Below the pieces are notes generated by a model. That model was not told the origin of the DNA. It made no database searches and saw only the letters and a list, made by a program, of their open reading frames with translations. Source: Haematobia irritans (lineage: Eukaryota; Arthropoda; Insecta; Diptera; Muscidae). Taken from it: a DNA stretch of 64,000 nt. The position numbers and the translations under genes were made by a program. The first letter of the stretch is position 1. The number at the start of each line of letters is the position of its first letter. The stretch spans positions 192,717,063-192,781,062 of the forward strand of contig NC_134397.1 in NCBI RefSeq assembly GCF_050003625.1, read 5' to 3'. Below are positions 55,344-64,000 of the stretch, piece by piece.

Positions 55344-56606
55344 ACAGGTTGGCTGATAAGTCCCCGGTCTGACACATAGATGGCGATGCTAGTATTAAAT
55401 GCATATTACTTTTATATAGTACCAACCTTCAAATGATTCGTGTCAAAATTTCACGTCTGTAAGTCAATTAGTTTGTGAGATAGAGCGTCTTTTGTGAAGC
55501 AACTTTTGTTATTGTGAAAAAATGGAAAAAAAGGAATTTCGTGTTTTGATAAAATACTGTTTTCTGAAGGGAAAAAATACGGTGGAAGCAAAAATTTGGC
55601 TTGATATTGAGTTTCCGGACTCTGCCCTAGGGAAATCAACAATAATTGATTGGTATGCAAAATTCAAGCATGGTGAAATAAGCACGGAGGACGGTGAACG
55701 CATTGGACGCCCGAAAGAGGTGGTTACCGACGAAAACATCAAAAAAATCCACAAAATGATTTTGAATGACCGTAAAATGAAGTTGATCGAGATAGCAGAG
55801 GCCTTGGAGATATCAAAGGAACGTGTTGGTCATATCATTCATCAATATTTGGATATGCGGAAGCTCTGTGCAAAATGGGTGCCGCGCGAGCTCACATTTG
55901 CCCAAAAACAACAACTGTTAATTCGTAATACACCCGATTTTTTCCATTGATATGTGACAATGGATGAAACATGGCTCCATTACTACACTCCTGAGTCCAA
56001 TCGACAGTCGGCTGAGTGGACAGCGACCGGTGAACCGTCTCCGAAGCTTGGAAAGTCTCAAAAGTCCGCTGGCAAAGTAATGGCCTATGTTTTTTGGGAT
56101 GCGCATGGAATAATTTTTATCGATTATCTTGAGAAGGGAAAAGCCATCAACAGTGACTATTATATGGCTTTATTGGAGCGTTTGAAGGTCGAAATCACGG
56201 CAAAACGAACCCATATGAAGAAGAAAAAAGTGCCATTCCACCAAGACAACGCACCGTGCCACAAGTAATTGAGAACGATGGCAAAAATTCATGAATTGGG
56301 CTTCGAATTGCTTCCCCACCCACCGTATTCTCCAGATCTAGCCCCCAGCGACTTTTTCTTGTTCTCAGACCTCAAAAGGATGCTCGCAGGGAAAAAATTT
56401 GGCTGCAATGAAGAGGTGATCGCCGAAACTGAGGCCTTTTTTGAGGCAAAACCGAAGGAGTACTACCAAAATGGTATCAAAAAATTGGAAGGTCGTTATA
56501 ATCGTTGTATCGCTCTTGAAGGGAACTATGTTGAATAATAAAAACGAATTTTTACAAAACAAATATGTTTTTCTTTGTTAGACCGGGGACTTATCAGCCA
56601 ACCTGT
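55344..56606 (+). mobile_element. Himar1-type mariner, copy B
   Basis: 1263 bp with ACAGGTTGGCTGATAAGTCC at the left, its inverse at the right, and TA at 55342-55343 and 56607-56608. It lies in the Helentron-like repeat. Confidence 0.94.
55522..56538 (+). pseudogene. Near-intact Himar1-like transposase (copy B)
   Basis: The start MEKKEFRVLIKYCF is intact. The N-terminal helix-turn-helix domains run through KERVGHIIHQYLDM. A 30-bp in-frame deletion removes about ten residues after FAQKQ. A TGA stands where Arg precedes YVTMDETW (near 55948). Then come YVTMDETWLHYY (first Asp), HQDNAPCHK (second Asp) and YSPDLAPSDFF (third Asp), with 34 residues between the last two. A TAA replaces Ser after APCHK (near 56266). 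The C-terminus EGNYVE is complete. Two stops and one deletion separate it from a full ORF, and no catalytic residue is lost. Confidence 0.94.
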
Positions 56607-57343
56607 TAAACCGACTCCCCTATTTGGGGTCTTGAGCTTCTAGAAACCTTATGTTTTATACGATTTGCCTGAAATTCGAAATCTGGAGATATTTTAGAAC
56701 CACAAATAGGTGTGTCGAACATGGCGGGTATCGGTCTATGGTTTGCTATAGCCCCCATATAGCCCGATTCAATTTGCTTTTTTTAAATTTAAATTTTAAA
56801 TCTAGAGGTTTTTGAGGACCTTAAATAGGTATTCCGAATATATTGTATATCGGTATAGATTTTGATATATCCCTCTTATAAGCCCGCCATACGATTTAGG
56901 TTCTAAATTCTGAAGGTTTTGCAGAACCACAACTAGGTGTGCTGAATTTTGTGTATCGGTACATATTTTTGGCATAGCACCCATATAGACTGATTTTCTG
57001 ATTTAACTGCTTGGGCTTATATAAACCGTAGTTTTAATACCATTTGCCTGAAATTGTAACGGATATAATTTCTTGAGGCTATAGAAGGCGCACTGATCAT
57101 GAATGTAGCTTGAAACTGAAAGTAAAATTTCCAAATCTATAGATTTTAGATTTCAAATCAAGGCGTTATTTAATCATTTCTATATATTATCATTTTTATA
57201 CATTATCAAGTAACATGCTACGACGAAGAGTTTTCAAAGGTAACTGTTATATTTGATTCATGGTGTTGGGTATTTAAGATTCGGCCTGGCCGAACTTACT
57301 GCTGTATATACTTGCTTGAGTGTACTGATGGTTGATATCGGAC

Positions 57344-58475
57344 TAAAGGGTGATACGGTCAAAATTTGGTCAAGGGAAAACGCGTGTAAATTGGTGAAAT
57401 CGTTTATTTAAAAAATCAAATTAAATTTCTTTTTCAAGTTCAATTAGTATAAAATTCAGGAAAAATATTCAGTTAGGCTTTCGCTTTTCCAAATTCGAAT
57501 TGCCGGGCCTCACGCTTGACACCTGCCATCAGATTTTGTACAGCCACCTTGTCCACCTTCTTCGCCGCAGAAAGCCAGTTTGCCTTGAACTCCTGCTCGT
57601 CCTTAGCAGTTTTTTGGTCTTCTTTAGATTCCGCTTGACAATAGCCCAGTATTTCTCAATTGGGCGGAGCTCTGGCGTGTTGGGAGGGTTCTTGACCTTG
57701 GGAACCACCTGCACGTTGTTGGCGGCGTACCACTCCATGGCCTTTTTACCGTAATGGCAAAATGCCAAATCCGGCCAAAACAGTACGGAACAACCGTGTT
57801 TCTTCAGGAAAGGCAGCAGACGTTTATTCAAACACTCTTTCACGTAAATTTCTTGGTTGACAGTCCCGGAAGCTATGAAAATGCTGCTTTTCAAGCCACA
57901 GATACAGATGGCTTGCCAAACCAGATATTTCTTTGTGAGCTTTGACAGTTTTATGTGCTTGAAAATATTTGCTACCTTTCCCCTCCCTTTTGCCGTATAA
58001 AACTCCTGTCCAGGAAGCTTTGTAGTCAGCTTTGACGTAGGTTTCGTCGTCCATTACCACGCAGTCAAACTTCGTCAGCATCGTCGTGTACAGCCTCCGG
58101 GATCGCGCTTTGGCCGTCGTATTTTGTTTATCACCGCGATTTGGAGTCACTACCTTCTTGTAAGTCGATAGTCCGGCTCGTTTTTTGGCTCGATGCACGG
58201 TTGTAGACGATACACCCAGCTTATTTACGGCATCTCGGAGAGAGAGGTTAGGGTTTCGCTTGAAACTACCGGCAACTCTCTTTGTCGTCTCAGCGGCTTC
58301 CGGTTTTCGATTTCCCCCCGATCCAGACTTCTTGGCTGTCGACAAACGTTTCCCAAACACTTTAATTACATTTGTAACGGTTGATTTGGCAAATTTTAGC
58401 GATTTTGCCAGCTTTGCGTGCGAGTAGCTCGGATTTTCGCGATGCGCGAGCAAAATTTTGATACGCTGCTCTTCT
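57344..58475 (-). mobile_element. Tc1/mariner element, DD37E type, copy 4 (truncated)
   Basis: The left end with TA and AAGGGTGATACGGTC is intact. The right end stops within the first codons of the transposase (CTGCTCTTCTTG) at the edge of a 55-bp repeat (58477-58531). The right TIR is lost, so it should not move. Confidence 0.88.
57456..58475 (-). pseudogene. Broken DD37E transposase (copy 4)
   Basis: The best-preserved N-terminal half: both helix-turn-helix regions and HRAKKRAGLSTYKKVVTPNRG are in one frame through VVMDDETYVKADYKA. Near 58015 a small deletion shifts the frame (KASWTGVLYGK). The catalytic end continues as LFWPDLAFCHY and TPELRPIEKYW, then shifts again after RNLKKTKK (the six-T state). 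The original start codon is lost by truncation. Confidence 0.87.
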
Positions 58476-58476
58476 T

Positions 58477-58531
58477 GGACTTCCAATAAATTAGGGGTTA
58501 TTATCTTTCAAAGAAAGAACTTCGCAAAAAA
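58477..58531. repeat. 55-bp direct repeat, left copy
   Basis: GGACTTCCAATAAATTAGGG, then GTTATTATCTTTCAAAG and AAGAACTTCGCAAAAAAG. It abuts the truncated DD37E copy. Confidence 0.85.
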
Positions 58532-58742
58532 GCGGAATTTCGTTTGGCTAAAATTTTGTTACGTAGGAAAACTATTTTTTTGGGTGCAAGACACACAATT
58601 TATCTCTTCACTTTTATCGAAGAATGCGAAATCTGTCGTAGAGTGAGTGGTGTAGTAAGAGATTATTTTGTGCTTCCAGTTGTTTTTCATCTTCAGTGTC
58701 TCTTTACAAAAAGTTAAACTTTCGGAAGACTCATATGACAAA

Positions 58743-59060
58743 CCCAGAAAAAAAAGCGTCGCCCAAAAAGGTAGTGAAAATGTCCTTTTTGGATCCGGAA
58801 GTGGTGCAAAATTGGCGCAGATGCAATGAATTTAACATTGGCGTGTCATAGGACCATTTCAATAGAACTGAATTTACATAACTTCTTAAGTTGTGATCCG
58901 CGTTCAGTGTTTTGGATGTGAGTTTAAACAAATTATGATATTTTAATAAACAAACAATTTTTTAAAATTTCTTACAATTTTTGGTGCCTTCTAACCTCAA
59001 ATTGACCTCAAATATTTTCAGAAATTCGCAATTTTTCTAAAATACGATTTAGTATTTTGA
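58743..59060 (+). mobile_element. CCCAGC-type MITE, truncated
   Basis: CCCAGAAAAAAAAGCGTCGC, then CCTTTTTGGATCCGGAAGTG, as in 39475. The 3' end is missing. Confidence 0.65.
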
Positions 59061-59124
59061 GTCAGAAGACGAGTCTTGTGTTTTATCACGTAATCCAGAA
59101 GGATGCGGAAAATTAGTGTGTCCG

Positions 59125-59300
59125 ATTCTATGTGTTCTCCCTTATACCTGATTTTTATAGCCGCATCTGAACGGCGTTTTACATTACGGTGAAACCACTA
59201 AGAGAAACTTTGAAACACTCAGTAATGAATGTCACAAAGATAATCCACCGCTGAAGAAGTTTTTGTTGTTTGGTCGAAACCGCGATTGAACCCACAATAA
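59125..59300 (-). mobile_element. Degenerate SINE, head-proximal part
   Basis: TTTTTATAGCCGCATCTGAA, GTGAAACCACTAAGAGAA and GATAATCCACCGCTGAAG match the inverted SINE body. The head (GGTCGAAACCGCGATTGAAC) is decayed. Confidence 0.75.
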
Positions 59301-59386
59301 GATGTATAGTCCGTGCATTGTATATGCCAAAAGAAGTGTTTTCTTTTCTGAGGATTAAAGAAAATAATTTTGAAACAATCGTAACA

Positions 59387-59441
59387 GGACTTCCAATAAA
59401 TTAGGGGTTATTATCTCTCACAGAAAGAACTTCACAAAAAA
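59387..59441. repeat. 55-bp direct repeat, right copy
   Basis: The same 55 bp as at 58477-58531 with about three changes, in the same orientation, 910 bp away. Confidence 0.85.
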
Positions 59442-59449
59442 GTTTTTTA

Positions 59450-59530
59450 CATTAGGTTTATTTCGGTAATGAAAGGGTTAATTAAAAAATTAATTGGATC
59501 AATTAATTTTTTGATTGAATCTGAAAAAAA
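59450..59530. mobile_element. AATTAA-rich MITE fragment
   Basis: AATTAAAAAATTAATTGGAT, then CAATTAATTTTTTGATTGAA and a GAAAAAAAG end. Confidence 0.45.
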
Positions 59531-60607
59531 GTTTGTATGCAGAAAGCAGTATTGAATTTTTGTACAATATGAACTTGTGAACAAACCAACCGATAATAAA
59601 AAATTCTCCATTTTTAAGAGAATTTTGAAAGAATTCACACACATTGAAAAATGAATATCTCATGCATATGTGCAAGTCAATTATCTATGTACTATTGCAA
59701 TATGGTAACATATTCATTATGCACCATAGTATACTCGCAGCCCTGAGGGAGATATCCTCTAAAACCAACTGCAAAATTACAAACATCAGGGAAGCATTTT
59801 AAGCCAAACAACAAAAATAGAATAAAACACATTGATAGAGCAAATATGTGGTGGACGGTCATACATTCCGATGCCAGGGAGGAGAGTGTCATCTGTCAAC
59901 AAAATCAATTCAGCAAATGTAAATGCACTGGTACCGGCAGTTGCAGTGGAAAGACTTTATAAACCCCATTGCTTTCTATGTTGGGGCAATTCAAATTTTG
60001 ATTATTTTTTTTTTGGTTCGATTAAATACAGGTTGAACAAATTGAACAATTTGGATATTTTTGTTTTTTTTTTTTTAAGAAAAAAAAAACATTTTCAATA
60101 AAATGTTAATTAAGTACCACAAACAAGTTGCATTCAAAGGCATGCAGACAAAGGGAGAGCGAGGAGAAGGTCAGATTGATGAACATCAATTCTTTTTTTT
60201 TTTTTTGACCTGCTATATATAAAAAATATCAAATCGAAAATATCCATAAACCCAGAGCCATCATCAATGGAAAGGTCAGGTTTAATGAAAACATCACTAC
60301 ATGATTGTTCATGTGATAACAATTGAAAAACTTCAATGCTTTACTAGATTCTCATAGTCGATGTTAGCATAGCTCATGTGGAGAAATGCACTGGACAAAT
60401 TGTTTAATATCGATTTAGATGCATGACTAGAAATATGTCATGAATGTAGTAACGGTGAAAGATATCATCGTTGGTCAAAATTTCCAATTATTTTTTATAA
60501 AGTCATCATGTAGATTTTTTTATTTTTTATAGACACACATTTCAAGTTTGAAAATCGACTGTAGCAGAGTGGAGTTTTCTAATATTAGGGTATTAATACC
60601 TCTGAGC
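59531..60607. other. Apparently single-copy sequence
   Basis: No window repeat recognised. Homopolymer T and A runs occur near 60007, 60065-60090 and 60193. No convincing ORF. Confidence 0.4.
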
Positions 60608-61175
60608 CTACACACGGATTTTTTTTTCTGTTTCAATCACAAAATTAATTGATCCAATTAATTTTTTTATTGAAATGTCTTCTATCACGAAAATAGTATC
60701 AATCATAGTTTTAATTGAGCATAAAAAATACTTGATTAAATATTAATTGATTCCATTAGCAAATATCAATTTCATTTTTTAGTTTGATTAAAAATGTATT
60801 AATTAAATTAAAATTCATAATTTTTTAACAGACTTACGGCCATTTTCATGTAGCTCCGTTAGGCTTTAACTGGCAGTTAACAGAAAGAAAAATGGAAATA
60901 TCTTTTCACCGGTTAACTTTAACAGAAACATTTTCAGCAGTTAGGTTTCTAACTGGCATATGGAATATATACGCACGATGACAGATATGTAGATATCACG
61001 GTTTACAAGTTCGTTAGCTAACATAGCACTAACGGAGCTTCATGAAAATGGGGGTTAATCTTCCGACTTTTATTAAAAAGTTTATTAATCTTTAATTTAT
61101 TTTTTTTAAATTGAAAAAGTTTTCAACTTCAATCAACTTTTTAATTGAGAATATTTTCGTGATATTTTTTTCCGG
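60608..61175. mobile_element. AATTAA-rich MITE with nested MITE
   Basis: CACACGGATTTTTTTTTCTG at the left and TTCGTGATATTTTTTTCCGGG at the right give inverted ends (ACACGGA/TCCGGGT-like). AATTAATTGATCCAATTAAT and GAAATGTCTTCTATCACG match 17575-17680. Split by 60840-61051. Confidence 0.65.
60840..61051. mobile_element. ~212-bp MITE with ~23-bp TIRs, second copy
   Basis: CCATTTTCATGTAGCTCC at the left and GGAGCTTCATGAAAATGG at the right. The interior TTAACTGGCAGTTAACAGAA and GGCATATGGAATATATACG match 37024-37193 with about 40 bp more sequence. Confidence 0.8.
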
Positions 61176-61385
61176 GTACCAGAATTTAAACTTAAGGACA
61201 AATTTCCTAAAAATAATGAAATTTTAAATGAAACTGCCAGACAAAAATTGGGGTTTTTATTAACTCAATAAAGACTAACTAAAAAGATTTAAATAAAAAA
61301 CTGACATTTTTAGAAAAAATGGTGTCCCCATGTGGGGACATTGGGCCGACTAAGTATAAAATTCTCCAAAAATCTCCATTACCTG

Positions 61386-62141
61386 CACTGAAAAAAATAT
61401 TGTCGTGAGGAATGGTTAGCCTGCCCGCCTTGCATACACAAGGTCGTGGGTTCGATTCCTGCTACGACCAAACACCAAAAAGTATTTCAGCGGTGGATTA
61501 TCCCACCTCAGTAATGTTGGTGACATTTCTGAGGGTTTCAAAGCTTCTCTAAGTGGTTTCACTGCAATGTGGAACGCCGTTCGGACTCGGCTATAAAAAG
61601 GAGGTCCCTTGTCATTGAGCTTAACATGGAATCGGGCAGCACTCAGTGATAAGAGAGAAGTTCACCACTGTGGTATCACAATGGACTGAATAGTCTAAGT
61701 GAGCCTGATACATCGGGCTGCCACATAACCTAACCTAACCAAGGTCAACTTGACTTTAATAATACAGAAAAATTCTTTAAATTTAATGAAATTGTCTTTA
61801 AATTTATTGTCTTTTTGCATCTTGACTACAAAGCAAAATCGGACATGTTTTTCAACACTTTATTTTAAAGACGTTTTACTTGAAACATAGCATAATTTTT
61901 ACTGGCAGTCGAATCTTAATTTGGAAAATAAAATTGTCGTTAACTCGTTTTTAAAGGGCTTTGAAAAAAAGCCGAAAAAACGAAAAATTAAAATTTGCTT
62001 CCAAAAGCAAGTACACAAAACCCTAATTGTGTCTTAAAAGTATCCTTACTTGTATTCTCCGTTTTTTTGGATCGGAATCAATACCAATATTTTTAAAGTA
62101 AAGACAAAATCTTTGGAACCGGACATGCTTTGTTTTCAGTG
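61386..62141. mobile_element. TA-CACTG MITE, inverted copy with SINE
   Basis: CACTGAAAAAAATATTGTCG at the left and TTTTCAGTG at the right. The body from 61741 is the inverse of 45394-45850. About 200 bp expected next to the left end are replaced by a SINE. Flanking dinucleotides are TG and CA, not TA. Confidence 0.72.
61411..61740 (+). mobile_element. tRNA-derived SINE, 5' truncated
   Basis: It starts inside box A (AATGGTTAGCCTGCCCGCC), keeps box B (GGGTTCGATTCC), the full body and the CCTAACCTAACC tail. No target duplication is visible, and host sequence is missing at the insertion. Confidence 0.9.
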
Positions 62142-62277
62142 CAGTATAAAGCTGTCATATGTGTATATAAAATTACAAAAATAACGGGTAGCTCATACTT
62201 GTTTGACTTTAAATCGTTGTCCTCATATGGGGACAGAGGGCGGTAATGGGTTAATTTAAAACTAATTTTTCCTCAAT

Positions 62278-63942
62278 TTTTATACCCTCCACCATAAGAT
62301 GGGGGTATATTAACTTTGTCATTTCGTTTGTAACACATCGAAATATTGCTCTAAGACCCCACAAAATATATATATTCTGGGTCGTGGCGAAATTCTGAGT
62401 CGATCTGAGCATGTCCGTCCGTCCGTCCGTCTGTTGAAATCACGCTAACTTCCGAACGAAACAAGCTATCGACTTGAAACTTGGCACATGCAGTTGTTAT
62501 TGATGTAGGTCGGATGGTATTGCAAATGGGCCATATCGGTCCACTTTTACGTATAGCCCCCATATAAATGGACTCCCATATTTGACTTGCCGATCCTCTA
62601 AGAGAAGCAAATTTCATCCGATCCAGCTGAAATTAGGTACATGGTGTCAGCATATGTTCTCTAACAACCATGCACAAATTGGTCCACATCCGTCCCTAAT
62701 TATATATAGCCCCCATATAAACCGATCCCCCGATTTGGCTTGCGGAGCCTCTAAGAGAAGCAAATTTCATTCGATTCGGCTGAAATTTGGTACATGGTGT
62801 TGGTATATGGTCTCTAACAACTATGCAAAAATTGGTCCACATCGGTCAATAATTATATATAGCCTCCATATAATTTTGCTTGCGGAGCCTATAAGGGAAG
62901 AAAAATTCATCCGATCCGGCTGAAATTTGGTACATGGTGCTAATAAATGATTTCTAATGACCATGCAAAAATTAGTCCACATCGGTCCATAATTATATAT
63001 AGCCCCCATATAAACCGATCACCAGATTTGACCTCAGTAGCTTCTTGGAAGACCAAAATTCATCTGATTCAGTTGAAATTTGGTACGTGGTGTTAATATA
63101 TGGCCTCAAACACCAATGCAAAAATTGGTTGAAATCGGTCCATAATTATATATAGCCCCCATATAAACCGACCCCCAGATTTGACCTCCGGAGCCCCTTG
63201 GAAGAGCAAAATTCATCCGATTCGGTTGAAATTTGGTACGTGATGTTAGTATTTGGATACCATATAACCATGCAAGAATTGGTTCATATCAGTCCATAAT
63301 TATATAAAGCCCCCATATAAACCGATCCCCAGATTTGACCCCCGGTGCCTTTCGGAGAAGCAAAATTCATCTGATCTGGTTGAAATTTGGTACGTGGTTG
63401 TAGTATGTGATATTTAACAACCATGCCAAAAATGGTCCATATCAGTCCATAATCATATATAGCCCCCATATAAACCGATCCCGAGATTTGGTTTTGGAGC
63501 CACTTGGAGGAGCAAATTTCATCCGAGTCAGTTGAAATTTGGTACATTGTGCTGGTATATGATCGTTAACAACCATGCCTAACTAGGTCCATATCGGTCT
63601 ATAGTTATATATAGCCCTCAGATAAATCGGTCCATTGGTCCATATCAAGTTCATAATTGTATGTGACCCCCATATTTCAACTCTGGCTCTCTACGTACCG
63701 TGCAAAAGTCCATATCGATTCGTAATTATTTGTAGACTTACCTAAACATACCTTTTTTTGTCTAATATATACCACGTATGGACTAACTCACAATTTAGAA
63801 AACGATGTTAAGAAGTTTTAAGATACCAAACCCAATTAATTCGATTGTGGATGACAGTCTTTCGTAGAAGTTTCTACGCAATGCATGGTGGAGGGTACAT
63901 AAGATTCGGCCTAGCCGATCTTACGGCTGTATATACTTGTTT
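62278..63942 (-). mobile_element. Helentron/DINE-1-like subfamily I, complete long copy
   Basis: The 3' hairpin TATACCCTCCACCATAAGAT is at the left with TCCGTCCGTCCGTCTGTTG inside. Eight or so ~153-bp units follow, and the 5' start (GGTGGAGGGTACATAAGATT, GCCTAGCC, CTGTATATACTTG) is at the right. It supplies the unfilled reference site for the hAT at 41711-44577. Confidence 0.78.
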
Positions 63943-63944
63943 TT

Positions 63945-64000
63945 ATTAAATTTAGGACAAAAATCTTGGAAATTTGCGTCCTTCCATTAACGTCGTATAT
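63945..64000. mobile_element. ATTTAGGACA-type MITE fragment at window edge
   Basis: AAATTTAGGACAAAAATCTT, then GGAAATTTGCGTCCTTCC, as at 15470-15510. Cut by the end of the window. Confidence 0.4.

Larger units (their letters stand above)
55176..57314 (-). mobile_element. Helentron-like subfamily III, split by Himar1
   Basis: One unit lies left of the mariner (CCATATAGAACGATATCCCG, TACTTCTTGGGCTTCTAGAA). More units and the start motif (GGTGTTGGGTATTTAAG, GCCTGGCCGAAC, CTGTATATACTTG) lie right of it. The 3' hairpin is missing. Confidence 0.68.

Overview
The window looks like nuclear DNA of a muscid fly and is packed with transposable elements. I find no host protein-coding gene I can support. 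The best species clue is three copies of a Himar1-type mariner, the element first described from the horn fly Haematobia irritans. Their termini (ACAGGTTGGC), the start region of the transposase and the DD34D catalytic spacing all agree with that element. The AT-rich composition, Helentron/DINE-1-like repeats, tRNA-derived SINEs and many small TA-flanked MITEs fit a large muscid genome. The species call is inference; a close relative such as Stomoxys is possible. || Layout. 1-6.2 kb: a 30-bp tandem array, SINE relics, a 274-bp (TA)n tract, and the first DD37E Tc1/mariner element. 6.2-13.4 kb: Helentron-like elements of three subfamilies, partly nested, plus a fold-back Himar1 derivative inside a dead non-LTR retroelement. 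13.4-20 kb: a quiet stretch, a maT-like relic, a Helentron-like copy, and a MITE containing a hAT element that contains a DD41D mariner-like element. 20-32.5 kb: more Helentron-like copies, SINEs, MITEs and the second DD37E copy. 32.5-39.9 kb: a satellite-like ~125-bp array, the third DD37E copy and the first long Himar1 copy. 39.9-45 kb: a four-level nest (Helentron-like > hAT > CCCAGC-type MITE > TA-flanked element carrying tRNA-like modules). 45-51.7 kb: MITEs, a ~1.95-kb inverted pair of TA-flanked elements and the second DD41D copy. 51.7-64 kb: SINEs, mariner and Tc1 relics, a second long Himar1 copy inside a Helentron-like element, the truncated fourth DD37E copy, and a last Helentron-like element. 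|| How the parts relate. Autonomous-type Tc1/mariner families (DD34D, DD37E, DD41D, maT-like) are represented almost only by broken transposases. Many non-coding TA-flanked elements may have been mobilised by such enzymes. Three Helentron-like subfamilies share an internal repeat period near 153 bp and matching subterminal inverted motifs. Perfect target-site duplications around three SINEs and two hAT elements, and two almost identical DD41D copies, show that some insertions are recent. Others are heavily decayed.
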